DNA of 64,000 bases from Streptomyces coelicoflavus (GTDB lineage: Bacteria; Actinomycetota; Actinomycetes; Streptomycetales; Streptomycetaceae). The notes under the pieces were generated by a model. The model did not search any database and was not told the DNA's origin. It saw nothing but the letters and a program-made list of their open reading frames with translations. The stretch spans positions 310,001 to 374,000 of the forward strand of contig NZ_BEWB01000009.1 in assembly GCF_003112555.1 (NCBI RefSeq). The letters are read 5' to 3'. Positions 25,980 through 35,011 of this stretch are shown one piece after another. Numbering within the stretch: the stretch's first letter is position 1; each line of letters starts with the position of its first letter. Both the position numbers and the translations under genes were made by a program.

Positions 25980-26038
25980 ACTCAACATTTCTCTGCAACT
26001 CTGCGAGCGCTCAACGTAAATGTCAGAGAACATTGAGT
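25980..26038. promoter_or_regulatory. CTCAAC-type repeats in GH87 upstream region
   Basis: ACTCAACATTTCTCTG (25980-25995) is mirrored by CAGAGAACATTGAGT (26024-26038), and a third copy CTCAACGT lies at 26010. This AT-richer imperfect inverted repeat ends about 20 nt before the GH87 ATG. It could be a second operator or a 5' leader hairpin. Confidence 0.4.
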
Positions 26039-26059
26039 GTCTACCTGATGTGGGGATAG

Positions 26060-29000
26060 ATGAGAAACCGGATCCGGAGATCACGTGCCCTGTGCACGGT
26101 GGTCGCGACCAGTCTCCTGGCGCTGGGAGGACCGCTGCTGTCGGCCACGGCAGCCGGTGGTCCCAACATCGCCGTGGGGGACGCCACGGCGGCGAGCAGC
26201 TCGCTCGGTGAGTACGGCGCCGCCAACATCACCGACGGCAACCAGAGTTCGTACTGGCAGAGCGCCGGCAGCAGCCTGCCCCAGTGGGTCCAGACCGACC
26301 TCGGTGCCACCGAGCGCATCGACGAGGTCGTGCTCAGACTGCCCGCCGGCTGGGAGAGCCGCGACCAGACGCTCGCCGTCCAGGGCAGCGCCGACGGCAC
26401 GAGTTTCAGCACGCTGAAGACGTCCGCCACCTACGCCTTCGACCCGGGTTCGGGCAACACGGTCACCGTGTCCTTCCCCGCCACGCAGACCCGGTTCGTG
26501 CGGGTGAACATCACGGCGAACACCGGCTGGCAGGCGGCCCAGCTCTCCGAGCTGGAGGTGCACGCGGCCGGCGAGTCGTCCACGAACCTGGCCGCCGGCC
26601 GGCGGCTGACGGCGAGCAGTTCCACGGGCGCGTACACCCCGGGCAACGGCAACGACGGCAACAGGGCCACCTACTGGGAGAGCGCCAACAACGCCCTGCC
26701 GCAGTGGCTCCAGGCCGACCTCGGCTCCTCGCGCCGGGTGAACCGCGTCGTCCTGCGGCTGCCCGACGGCTGGCCGAACCGCAGCCAGACCCTGAAGATC
26801 CAGGCCGGTGAGAACGGTTCGGACTTCACCGACCTGACGGCGGCCAAGGCGTACACCTTCGACGCGGCGGGCGGTCAGTCGGCCGCGATCACCTTCGACG
26901 CGGCCACCGCGCGCTACGTGCGGGTCCTGGTGAGCGCCAACACCGGTCAGCCCGCGGCCCAGGTCTCCGAGCTGGAGGTCTACGGCCCCGAGACGGGTGA
27001 CACCCAGGCGCCCACCGCGCCCGCGAACCTCGCGTTCACCGAACCGGCCACCGGGCAGATCAGGCTGACCTGGAACGAGTCCTCGGACGACACGGCCGTC
27101 ACCGGGTACGACATCTACGCCAACGGCGACCTGCTGACCTCCGTCGCCGGTGACGTCACCACGTACACCGACACCAGGCCGGCCGGTACGACGGTCACCT
27201 ACTACGTGCGCGCCAAGGACGCGGCCGGCAACCAGTCGGGCAACAGCGACTCGGTCACCCGCCGCGCCGACACCGGCGACACCCAGGCGCCCACCGCGCC
27301 CGCGAACCTGGCGCTCACCGAACCGGACCCGGGTCGGATCAAGCTGACCTGGGACGCCTCCACCGACGACAAGGGTGTCACCGGGTACGACGTCTACGCC
27401 AACAACCAGCTCCGCAAGAGCGTCGCCGGAGACGTCACCACCTACACCGACACCCAGCCGGCGTCGGCGAACGTGACCTACTTCGTGCGGGCCAAGGACG
27501 CGGCGGGCAACGTGTCGGGCGACAGCAACTCCGTGATCCGCAACGGCACCGAGGACGGCTCGAACCTGGCCGTCGGCAAGCCGATCAGCGCCTCGTCCCA
27601 CATCCACACCTACGTCGCCGAGAACGCCAACGACAACAGCACGTCGACCTACTGGGAAGGGGCGTCGGGCAGCTATCCGAACACGCTGACCCTGAAGCTG
27701 GGCGCGAATGCCGACGTCGACCGTGTCGTCCTCAAGCTCAACCCGGACAACAGCTGGTCCAAGCGCACCCAGAAGATCCAGGTGCTCGGCCGCGACCAGG
27801 ACGCGTCCGGCTTCACCTCGCTGGTGGACGCGAAGGACTACGTCTTCGACCCGGCGAGCGGCGGCAACAGCGTGTCGATACCCGTCGGTGAGCGGGCCGC
27901 GGACGTCCAGCTGAAGTTCACCGCCAACAGCGGGGCGACGGCCGGTCAGGTCGCCGAGTTCCAGGTCGTCGGCACCCCGGCGCCCAACCCCGACCTCGAG
28001 GTGACGAAGCTGACCACGTCGCCCGACTCCCCCGTCGAGTCGGACGAGATCACCGTGTCCGCGACCGTCCGCAACAGCGGTGCGGCGGACGCGCCGGCGG
28101 GCAAGGTCGCCGTCCGGCTGGGCGACACCAAGGTAGCCACCGCCGACGTCCCCGCCCTGGCGGCGGGCGCGCAGAGCACGGTCGGCGCGTCCCTCGGGGC
28201 CCGCGACGCCGGTTCGTACGAACTGAGCGCGGTCGCCGACGAGGCGAACGAGATCATCGAGCAGAACGAGACCAACAACACCTACACCCGGCCCGACCCG
28301 CTGGTCGTCAAGCCGGTGCAGAGCTCCGACCTGGTCGCGGCCACCGTCACCACCGCGCCGTCCGGTCCGGCCGCCGGTGACGACGTGACCTTCAAGGTCG
28401 CGCTGAAGAACCAGGGCACCCAGGACTCGGCGGGCGGCAGCCACGCGGTGACGCTCGCCCTGGTCGATGCCAAGGGCGGCACGGTCAAGACCCTGACCGG
28501 CGCGCACTCCGGTGTCATCGCCGCAGGAGAGACCGCCCCCGCCGTGAGCCTCGGCACCTGGAAGGCGGTCAACGGCTCGTACACCCTGAAGGTCACGGTC
28601 GGCGACGACGCCAACGAGCTGCCGGTCAAGCGGGAGAACAACACCTCCACGCAGCCGCTGTTCGTCGGGCGCGGCGCGAACATGCCGTACGACATGTACG
28701 AGGCGGAGGACGGGACGGTCGGCGGCGGTGCCTCGGTGGTCGGGCCGAACCGGACCATCGGCGACATCGCGGGCGAGGCGTCCGGGCGCAGGGCCGTCCA
28801 CCTCGACAAGACCGGCGAATACGTCGAGTTCACCACGAAGGCGGACACCAACACCCTGGTGACCCGCTTCTCCATCCCGGACGCGCCGGGCGGCGGCGGC
28901 ATCGACGCGACGCTGAACGTGTACGTCGACGGCGTCATGAAGAAGGCGCTGCCGCTGACGTCGAAGTATGCCTGGCTGTACGGCGCCGAGGCGTCGCCGG

Positions 29001-30349
29001 GCAACTCCCCCGGTGCGGGCGCCCCGCGGCACATCTACGACGAGGCGCACATCATGCTGGGCGAGACCGTCCCGGCGGGCAGCACGATCCGGCTTCAGAA
29101 GGACGCGGCGAACACCTCCGACTACGCGATCGACTTCGTCAACCTCGAGCAGGTCGCCGCGCTGCCCAACCCCGACCCGGCGGCGTACGCCGTGCCGGCC
29201 GGGTTCACGCACCAGGACGTGCAGAACGCGCTCGACAAGGTCCGCATGGACACCTCCGGCAAGCTGGTCGGGGTGTACCTGCCGCCGGGCGACTACCGGA
29301 CGTCGAGCAAGTTCCAGGTGTACGGCAAGGCGGTGAAGGTGGTCGGCGCGGGTCCCTGGTTCACCCAGTTCCACGCGCCGACGACGCAGGACAACACCGA
29401 CATCGGGTTCCGTGCCGAGGCGAGCGCGAAGGGCTCGACGTTCGCGGACTTCGCCTACTTCGGCAACTACACGACCCGCATCGACGGGCCGGGCAAGGTG
29501 TTCGACTTCTCCAACACCTCGGACATCGTGATCGACAACATCTGGAACGAGCACATGGTGTGCCTGTACTGGGGCGCCAACACCGACCGGATGACGATCA
29601 AGAACTCCCGGATCCGCAACATGTTCGCCGACGGCATCAACATGACCAACGGCTCGACCGACAACCTGGTGTCCAACAACGACGCCCGGGCGACCGGTGA
29701 CGACAGCTTCGCGCTCTTCTCGGCGATCGACGCGGGCGGCGCGGACATGAAGAACAACGTGTACGAGAACCTGACGACGACGCTGACCTGGCGTGCCGCG
29801 GGTCTGGCCGTCTACGGCGGCTACCACAACACCTTCCGGAACATCCACATCGCGGACACCCTGGTCTACTCGGGCATCACCATCAGCTCGCTGGACTTCG
29901 GCTACCCGATGAACGGGTTCGGCACCGACCCGACGACCTTCGAGAACGTCTCGATCGTCCGGGCCGGCGGGCACTTCTGGGGCGGGCAGACCTTCCCCGG
30001 CATCTGGGTGTTCTCGGCGTCCAAGGTGTTCCAGGGCATCCGGGTCAACAACGTCGACATCGTGGACCCGACCTACAGCGGCATCATGTTCCAGACGAAC
30101 TACGTGGGAGGGCAGCCGCAGTATCCGATCAAGGACACGGTCTTCACCGACGTCTCCGTCACGGGCGCGCACAAGAGCGGTGACGCGTTCGACGCCAAGT
30201 CCGGATTCGGCCTGTGGGCCAACGAGATGCCCGAGGCCGGGCAGGGGCCGGCGGTCGGTGAGGTCACCTTCAACGGGCTGAGGCTCAGCGACAACGCCGT
30301 GGACATCCGCAACACGACGTCCACCTTCAAGATCGTCCGCAACCCGTAG
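26060..30349 (+). CDS. Secreted multimodular GH87 mycodextranase/alpha-1,3-glucanase
   Basis: A 1429-aa secreted enzyme. Residues 1-32 are a signal peptide (RNRIRRSR, then a hydrophobic core ending SATAAG). Two discoidin/F5-8C-type carbohydrate-binding domains cover about 36-310, each with the S-YW-S and LPQW pattern, followed by two fibronectin III repeats (about 315-495). A third discoidin domain spans about 495-640 and two CARDB domains 643-870. A CBM6-like domain begins at YDMYEAEDGTVGG (about 875-1035). The C-terminal beta-helix (1040-1429, with TNGSTDNLVSNNDARATGDD and FENVSIVRAGGHFWGG) is typical of GH87. Likely substrate is alpha-1,3-glucan or nigeran of fungal walls or mutan. It is bracketed by two MalR-like genes and precedes a sugar transporter and alpha-glucosidase. 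Confidence 0.88.
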   Translation: MRNRIRRSRALCTVVATSLLALGGPLLSATAAGGPNIAVGDATAASSSLGEYGAANITDGNQSSYWQSAGSSLPQWVQTDLGATERIDEVVLRLPAGWESRDQTLAVQGSADGTSFSTLKTSATYAFDPGSGNTVTVSFPATQTRFVRVNITANTGWQAAQLSELEVHAAGESSTNLAAGRRLTASSSTGAYTPGNGNDGNRATYWESANNALPQWLQADLGSSRRVNRVVLRLPDGWPNRSQTLKIQAGENGSDFTDLTAAKAYTFDAAGGQSAAITFDAATARYVRVLVSANTGQPAAQVSELEVYGPETGDTQAPTAPANLAFTEPATGQIRLTWNESSDDTAVTGYDIYANGDLLTSVAGDVTTYTDTRPAGTTVTYYVRAKDAAGNQSGNSDSVTRRADTGDTQAPTAPANLALTEPDPGRIKLTWDASTDDKGVTGYDVYANNQLRKSVAGDVTTYTDTQPASANVTYFVRAKDAAGNVSGDSNSVIRNGTEDGSNLAVGKPISASSHIHTYVAENANDNSTSTYWEGASGSYPNTLTLKLGANADVDRVVLKLNPDNSWSKRTQKIQVLGRDQDASGFTSLVDAKDYVFDPASGGNSVSIPVGERAADVQLKFTANSGATAGQVAEFQVVGTPAPNPDLEVTKLTTSPDSPVESDEITVSATVRNSGAADAPAGKVAVRLGDTKVATADVPALAAGAQSTVGASLGARDAGSYELSAVADEANEIIEQNETNNTYTRPDPLVVKPVQSSDLVAATVTTAPSGPAAGDDVTFKVALKNQGTQDSAGGSHAVTLALVDAKGGTVKTLTGAHSGVIAAGETAPAVSLGTWKAVNGSYTLKVTVGDDANELPVKRENNTSTQPLFVGRGANMPYDMYEAEDGTVGGGASVVGPNRTIGDIAGEASGRRAVHLDKTGEYVEFTTKADTNTLVTRFSIPDAPGGGGIDATLNVYVDGVMKKALPLTSKYAWLYGAEASPGNSPGAGAPRHIYDEAHIMLGETVPAGSTIRLQKDAANTSDYAIDFVNLEQVAALPNPDPAAYAVPAGFTHQDVQNALDKVRMDTSGKLVGVYLPPGDYRTSSKFQVYGKAVKVVGAGPWFTQFHAPTTQDNTDIGFRAEASAKGSTFADFAYFGNYTTRIDGPGKVFDFSNTSDIVIDNIWNEHMVCLYWGANTDRMTIKNSRIRNMFADGINMTNGSTDNLVSNNDARATGDDSFALFSAIDAGGADMKNNVYENLTTTLTWRAAGLAVYGGYHNTFRNIHIADTLVYSGITISSLDFGYPMNGFGTDPTTFENVSIVRAGGHFWGGQTFPGIWVFSASKVFQGIRVNNVDIVDPTYSGIMFQTNYVGGQPQYPIKDTVFTDVSVTGAHKSGDAFDAKSGFGLWANEMPEAGQGPAVGEVTFNGLRLSDNAVDIRNTTSTFKIVRNP

Positions 30350-30404
30350 ACCTGGCCCGCGACAGGGGCCGGCAACCGTTGTTGTCGGACAGGTCACCGA
30401 CTGG

Positions 30405-30440
30405 CGCAAGTCTCTTGCGGAGACTTGCGCTAGTCTTGCG
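30405..30440. promoter_or_regulatory. Operator array upstream of second MalR-like gene
   Basis: CGCAAG (30405-30410) and CTTGCG (30414-30419) form a palindrome with 3-bp spacing. CTTGCG recurs at 30424 and 30435, so three direct copies stand about one helical turn apart and end four bases before the GTG. This looks like an autoregulatory site overlapping the promoter or start. Confidence 0.65.
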
Positions 30441-30443
30441 TTC

Positions 30444-31457
30444 GTGACGCGACGACTTGCTCAGGTGGCGAAGAAGGTTGGGGTCAGCGAGGCCACGGTC
30501 AGCCGGGTGCTCAACGGCAAGCCGGGGGTCTCGGCGGCGACCCGGCAGTCCGTGCTCAGCGCGCTGGACGTCCTGGGCTACGAGCGGCCCACCCAGCTGC
30601 GGGGCGAGCGCGCCCGTCTGGTCGGACTGGTCCTGCCCGAGCTGCAGAACCCCATCTTCCCCGCGTTCGCCGAGGTCATCGGCGGCGCGCTCGCGCAGCA
30701 GGGGCTGACCCCCGTGCTGTGCACCCAGACCAAGGGCGGCGTCTCCGAGGCCGACTACGTCGAACTGCTCCTCCAGCAGCAGGTGTCGGGGGTCGTCTTC
30801 GCCGGCGGCGGACTGTTCGCCCAGGCCGACGCCCCGCACGACCACTACCGGCTGCTCGCCGAGCGCAACATCCCCGTGGTGCTCGTCAACGCCTCCATAC
30901 CCGACCTCGGCTTCCCCTGCATCGCCTGCGACGACGCCGTGGCCGTGGGGCAGTCCTGGCGGCACCTGACGTCGCTTGGGCACGAGCGGATCGGTCTCGT
31001 CCTCGGCCCCTCCGACCACATCCCGTCGCGGCGGAAGCTGACGGCCGCCCGCGAGGCCGCGCAGGCCTCGGACGGCGTCCTGCCCGACACCCATGTGGAG
31101 CGGGCCATGTTCTCCCTCGAAGGCGGCCAGGCAGCCGCCACCCGCCTCCTCGAACGCGGCGTCACCGGCATCATCTGCGCCAGCGACCCCCTCGCCCTCG
31201 GCGCCGTCCGCGCAGCCCGCCGCCGCGGACACCACGTCCCCCACGACGTCTCCGTCGTCGGCTACGACGACTCCGCCTTCATGACCTGCACCGAACCACC
31301 CCTCACCACCGTCCGCCAACCCATCGAAGCCATGGGACGCGCCGCCGTAGACCTCCTCTGCGCACAGATCCAAGGCACCGAAGTCCCGCACCGCGAGCTG
31401 CTCTTCGAACCGGAACTCGTCGTCCGCGGCTCCACCGCACAGGTTTCCACCCGGTAG
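30444..31457 (+). CDS. LacI-family regulator, MalR-like (copy 2)
   Basis: A 337-aa regulator, paralogue of the 24789 gene and identical to it over the helix-turn-helix and most of the last 110 residues. The middle, about residues 115-215, differs (for example VNASIPDLGFP against INASIENLDFP). That is the sugar-binding part, so effector preference may differ. It is the last gene before the ABC sugar transporter and most likely represses it. The 3' third uses more GAA, CAA, CCA and GGA codons than neighbouring genes, as does copy 1. A 10-bp hairpin follows the stop. Confidence 0.92.
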   Translation: MTRRLAQVAKKVGVSEATVSRVLNGKPGVSAATRQSVLSALDVLGYERPTQLRGERARLVGLVLPELQNPIFPAFAEVIGGALAQQGLTPVLCTQTKGGVSEADYVELLLQQQVSGVVFAGGGLFAQADAPHDHYRLLAERNIPVVLVNASIPDLGFPCIACDDAVAVGQSWRHLTSLGHERIGLVLGPSDHIPSRRKLTAAREAAQASDGVLPDTHVERAMFSLEGGQAAATRLLERGVTGIICASDPLALGAVRAARRRGHHVPHDVSVVGYDDSAFMTCTEPPLTTVRQPIEAMGRAAVDLLCAQIQGTEVPHRELLFEPELVVRGSTAQVSTR

Positions 31458-31546
31458 CGGAACCTCGACTTCTACAACGGACTGTCAAACAATTACGAAA
31501 TCAGCGCGAGATATTGCGTTCACTTGTTCACGGTGGTTGAGTGAGC

Positions 31547-31578
31547 GGCGCCCCACAACGCATCGGCGGTGGGGCGCC
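31547..31578 (+). terminator. Hairpin in leader of sugar-transport operon
   Basis: GGCGCCCCAC and GTGGGGCGCC form a perfect 10-bp stem with a 12-nt loop, followed by TTCC. It lies 90 nt after the regulator stop and 31 nt before the binding-protein ATG. It may terminate regulator transcripts or shape the leader of the transport operon. Confidence 0.6.
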
Positions 31579-31608
31579 TTCCACGTTCATGCCCGAAGGG
31601 GACCACCC

Positions 31609-33024
31609 ATGAGAAGTGCTCGGTTCCGCCGTACTCGCCGTGCCGGCGCCATCACGCTCGTCTCCGCTCTCACCCTGACCGCTCTGGCCGCCTGCGGCAC
31701 GAGCAGCAGTGACGACGGCGGCGGTTCCGAAGGCGGCAGCGGGTCCTCCGACCCGGCTGCCCCGCTGGACCCGAAGACCAAGGTGACGATCACCATCGAC
31801 TGCATGCCGCCGAAGGCGAAGGCGGCCGAGCTGAAGGAGTGGCAGGAGGACGTCAAGGCGTTCAACGAGATCTACCCGAACGTCACCATCGAGGGCCGCT
31901 CCACGCCCGGCCAGTGTCTGGAGCCGCCGCGCTTCACGGCGATGCTCAAGGCCAAGTCGCAGCCCGACGTCTTCTACACGTACTTCACCGACCTGCCCCA
32001 GGTGCTGGACAACGACGGCGCCGAGGACATCACCGCGTACGTCAACGACAAGACCGTCCCCGCCCTCAAGGACATCGACCCGAACGTCCTCGGCTCGCTC
32101 AAGCACGAGAACAAGCTCTACGGCCTGCCCACCAGCAACTACACGATGGGCCTGCTGATCAACCGCAAGCTCTTCAAGCAGGCCGGGCTCGACCCGGACG
32201 CCCCGCCGCGCACCTGGGACGAGGTCCGCACCGCCGCCAAGAAGATCGCCGGCCTGGGCGACGGCATCGCCGGCTTCGGCGAGTACAGCGCGGGCAACAC
32301 CGGCGGCTGGCACTTCACCGCCCAGATGTACAGCCGCGGCGCCGACGTCGTGGACGAGAGCGGCAAGAAGGCCACCTTCAACAACGAGGTGGGCAAGGAG
32401 GTCGCCGAGAACCTCCACGCCATGCGCTGGGAGGACGAGAGCATGGGCAAGACCCAGCTGCTCAAGTGGGGCGACCTCCAGAAGCAGGTCGCCACCGACA
32501 AGCTCGGCATGTTCCTCGCCGCCCCGGACGACGTCACGTACATGGTCCAGCAACTCGGCGCCGACTACGAGAACTTCGGCATGGGCCCGATACCGGGCGG
32601 CAAGAACACCCTCGCCGGCGGCAACAGCTACATGATCAAGAAGGGCATCTCCTCCGACAAGATCAAGGCGGCCGTCGCCTGGCTGAACTTCGAGAACCTC
32701 ACCGTCGGCAAGGGGCAGTTCGACTGGGCCCGCAAGAAGCAGGACGACCTGCCGGTGGGCCTCCCGCAGCCCAACTTCTGGCTGAACGAGTCGAAGAAGA
32801 AGGACGACGCGGCCCGGCTCGAGCACTCCACCATGCCGGTCGAGAACTTCAAGGCGTTCATGGACAACCCGGTCCCGGGCCTGGCCGAGCCGCCGAAGGC
32901 CCAGGAGGTCTACAAGGTCCTGGACAACCTGATGTCCGGCCTCCTCACCAACGAGGACGCCGACATCGACAAGCTGCTCTCCACCGCGGAGCAGCAGGTC
33001 AACCAGGTACTGGCCACGCAGTGA
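31609..33024 (+). CDS. Sugar ABC transporter substrate-binding lipoprotein
   Basis: A 471-aa extracellular solute-binding protein of the maltose/oligosaccharide type. The signal ends in a lipobox LTALAAC with Cys at residue 29, followed by a Ser/Gly/Asp linker. The binding core includes VTITIDCMPPKAK, FTAMLKAKSQPDVFYTY, YGLPTSNYTMGLLINRKL and GGNSYMIKKG. It is anchored on the outer face of the membrane and should deliver an alpha-gluco-oligosaccharide to the two permeases downstream. The ATG at 31609 follows AAGGGGA. It lacks its own ATPase gene; Streptomyces carbohydrate transporters of this class usually share MsiK, encoded elsewhere. Expression is probably controlled by the upstream LacI regulator. 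Confidence 0.9.
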   Translation: MRSARFRRTRRAGAITLVSALTLTALAACGTSSSDDGGGSEGGSGSSDPAAPLDPKTKVTITIDCMPPKAKAAELKEWQEDVKAFNEIYPNVTIEGRSTPGQCLEPPRFTAMLKAKSQPDVFYTYFTDLPQVLDNDGAEDITAYVNDKTVPALKDIDPNVLGSLKHENKLYGLPTSNYTMGLLINRKLFKQAGLDPDAPPRTWDEVRTAAKKIAGLGDGIAGFGEYSAGNTGGWHFTAQMYSRGADVVDESGKKATFNNEVGKEVAENLHAMRWEDESMGKTQLLKWGDLQKQVATDKLGMFLAAPDDVTYMVQQLGADYENFGMGPIPGGKNTLAGGNSYMIKKGISSDKIKAAVAWLNFENLTVGKGQFDWARKKQDDLPVGLPQPNFWLNESKKKDDAARLEHSTMPVENFKAFMDNPVPGLAEPPKAQEVYKVLDNLMSGLLTNEDADIDKLLSTAEQQVNQVLATQ

Positions 33025-33034
33025 CCGGCTCCCT

Positions 33035-33060
33035 CGGGGGGCGGGCCGCACCGCCCCCCG
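33035..33060 (+). terminator. Intercistronic hairpin after binding-protein gene
   Basis: CGGGGGGCGG and CCGCCCCCCG form a perfect 10-bp stem with a 6-nt loop, 11 nt after the stop. Such hairpins often stabilise the binding-protein mRNA or reduce readthrough into the permease genes. Confidence 0.6.
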
Positions 33061-33091
33061 GGGCCCATGAGATCAGCCCCAAGGAGCGACG

Positions 33092-34051
33092 ATGTCGGCC
33101 CCCAGCCTGACCCCGAGCAAGGCGGCGAGCGCACGCCACGCCCAGCCGCCGGTGGACGGACCGCCCCAGCGCGGCGGGGCGTTCGCCAGGAGCCTGAAGC
33201 GCAACCTCACCGCGCACGGCTTCCTGATCGGAGCGGTTCTCTGCTTCGCCTTCTTCTCCTGGTACCCGATGGTCCGGGAGTTCTTCCTCGCCTTCCAGAA
33301 GACGGACCAGGGCGAGGTCTCCTGGGTCGGCCTGGAGAACCTGGAGACGGTCTTCAACGACCCGGCCTTCTGGCAGGCGTGGCGCAACACCGCGCTGTTC
33401 ACCGTGCTGGCCCTGGTCTTCGGCTTCGCCGTGCCGTTCGTCGTCGCGATCGTCATCAACGAGCTGAGGCACGGCAAGGGGTACTTGCGCCTGCTCGTCT
33501 ACCTGCCGGTGATGCTGCCCCCGGTCGCCTCCGTGCTGCTGTTCAAGTACCTGTACGACCCCGGTTACGGCCTGCTCAACGAGGTGTTCGGCTTCTTCGG
33601 ACTGCCCGAGCAGCAGTGGCTTCAGGACCCCGACCTCTCCATGCTGTCCGTGGTGATCGCGTCGACCTGGATGAACATGGGCGGCGCGGCGCTCATCTAC
33701 CTCGCCGCGCTCCAGGGCATCCCCGGCGAGCTGTACGAGGCGGCGGAACTGGACGGTGCCGGGCTGCTGCGCAAGATCTGGCACGTCACCATCCCGCAGA
33801 CGCGGCTCATCCTGTCGCTGATGCTGCTGATGCAGATCATCGCCACGATGCAGGTCTTCGTGGAGCCCTTCCTGCTCACCGGCGGCGCCGGCCCCGAGGG
33901 CTCGACGACCACCGTCGTCTACCTCATCTACCAGTACGCCTTCAACTTCAACAACTACGGTGCCGCGGCGGCCCTCGGCCTGCTGCTCCTCGTGCTGCTG
34001 GCCGGTGTCTCGGCGGCGTACGTGAAGCTCAGCCGCGCCGAGGACGAGTAG
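33092..34051 (+). CDS. Sugar ABC transporter permease (MalF-type)
   Basis: A 319-aa membrane protein with six predicted transmembrane helices (for example GFLIGAVLCFAFFSW, TALFTVLALVFGFAV and LGLLLLVLLAGVSAAY). The cytoplasmic EAA loop is ELYEAAELDGAG, the contact site for the ATPase subunit. It pairs with the next permease and the lipoprotein upstream in a CUT1-type importer. The start ATG at 33092 has AAGGAGCG upstream. The spacing to the next permease is 18 nt, so the two are co-transcribed. Confidence 0.92.
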   Translation: MSAPSLTPSKAASARHAQPPVDGPPQRGGAFARSLKRNLTAHGFLIGAVLCFAFFSWYPMVREFFLAFQKTDQGEVSWVGLENLETVFNDPAFWQAWRNTALFTVLALVFGFAVPFVVAIVINELRHGKGYLRLLVYLPVMLPPVASVLLFKYLYDPGYGLLNEVFGFFGLPEQQWLQDPDLSMLSVVIASTWMNMGGAALIYLAALQGIPGELYEAAELDGAGLLRKIWHVTIPQTRLILSLMLLMQIIATMQVFVEPFLLTGGAGPEGSTTTVVYLIYQYAFNFNNYGAAAALGLLLLVLLAGVSAAYVKLSRAEDE

Positions 34052-34069
34052 AGCCGGGGGAAACCACAG

Positions 34070-34945
34070 ATGTCCACACGCACGCTCATCTCACCGGCCC
34101 AGCTCGCCCGGCCCCGCGGGAAACGGCTGTACTGGGTGGTCTTCGGCCTCGTCGTCGCCCTGTTCACCGTGGTCTTCCTCGGCCCGATGTACTGGATGGT
34201 CTCCAGCGGCTTCAAGAACACCCAGGAAGCCGTACAAACCCCGCCGACGCTGGTCCCCGAGTCCTTCGAGCCCGACAACTACTCACAGGCCTGGAACGTG
34301 ATGGACCTGGCGGGTCTGCTGGGGAACACCCTGTTCTACGCGTTCGGCGCGCTCGCCTTCCAGCTGGTGTTCGACGTGGCGGCGGCCTACTCGCTGTCCA
34401 AGCTCAGGCCGGTCTTCGGCAAGGCCATCCTCGGCCTGATGCTGGCGACGCTGATGATCCCGGCGACCGTGCTGGTCGTGCCGCAGTACCTGACGGTGCT
34501 CGACGTGCCGATCTTCGAGCGCAACCTGCTGAACACGCCGTGGGCGATCTGGCTGCCCTCGGTCACCAACGCCTTCAACATCTTCCTGCTGAAGCGGTTC
34601 TTCGACTCGATCCCCCGGGAGCTGCTCGACGCCGCCGCCATGGACGGTGCCTCTCCGATGCGCACGCTCCGGTCGATCGTGCTGCCGATCTCGCGGCCGA
34701 TCCTCGGCGTGGTGTCCATCTTCGCGATCGTGGGCGTCTGGAAGGACTTCCTCTGGCCCATGCTGACCCTGCCCGACCCGGCGAAGCAGACCCTGAACGT
34801 GGGGATCTACTCGCTGTCCACCGGGGTGCCCGTGAACGTGCTGATCGCCGCGCTCACCATGGCCTCGCTGCCGACGCTCATCATCTTCCTGATCTTCCAG
34901 CGCAACATCATGAGCGGACTCACCGCCGGAGGACTCAAGGGCTGA
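34070..34945 (+). CDS. Sugar ABC transporter permease (MalG-type)
   Basis: A 291-aa membrane protein with about six helices (WVVFGLVVALFTVVFLGPMY, AILGLMLATLMIPATVLV, ILGVVSIFAIVGVWKDFL). The EAA-like loop is ELLDAAAMDGAS. It ends with FQRNIMSGLTAGGLKG, the typical CUT1 permease C-terminus. GGGGGAAA precedes the ATG. It completes the importer with the MalF-type permease; the ATPase is expected to be encoded elsewhere. Confidence 0.92.
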   Translation: MSTRTLISPAQLARPRGKRLYWVVFGLVVALFTVVFLGPMYWMVSSGFKNTQEAVQTPPTLVPESFEPDNYSQAWNVMDLAGLLGNTLFYAFGALAFQLVFDVAAAYSLSKLRPVFGKAILGLMLATLMIPATVLVVPQYLTVLDVPIFERNLLNTPWAIWLPSVTNAFNIFLLKRFFDSIPRELLDAAAMDGASPMRTLRSIVLPISRPILGVVSIFAIVGVWKDFLWPMLTLPDPAKQTLNVGIYSLSTGVPVNVLIAALTMASLPTLIIFLIFQRNIMSGLTAGGLKG

Positions 34946-35011
34946 GGACTCCGGGGCGGGGCGCCTGCCGCCCGCCCTTCCTCCCCTCCCCCCCCGGTTC
35001 GTCCCGTCAAC

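Noticed and set aside
26081..30409. A 1442-codon open frame on the minus strand opposite the GH87 gene
   Set aside because: It mirrors a real, well-conserved coding sequence. Composition is Arg/Val/Gly/Asp-rich without domains, as expected for antisense frames in 70%+ GC DNA.
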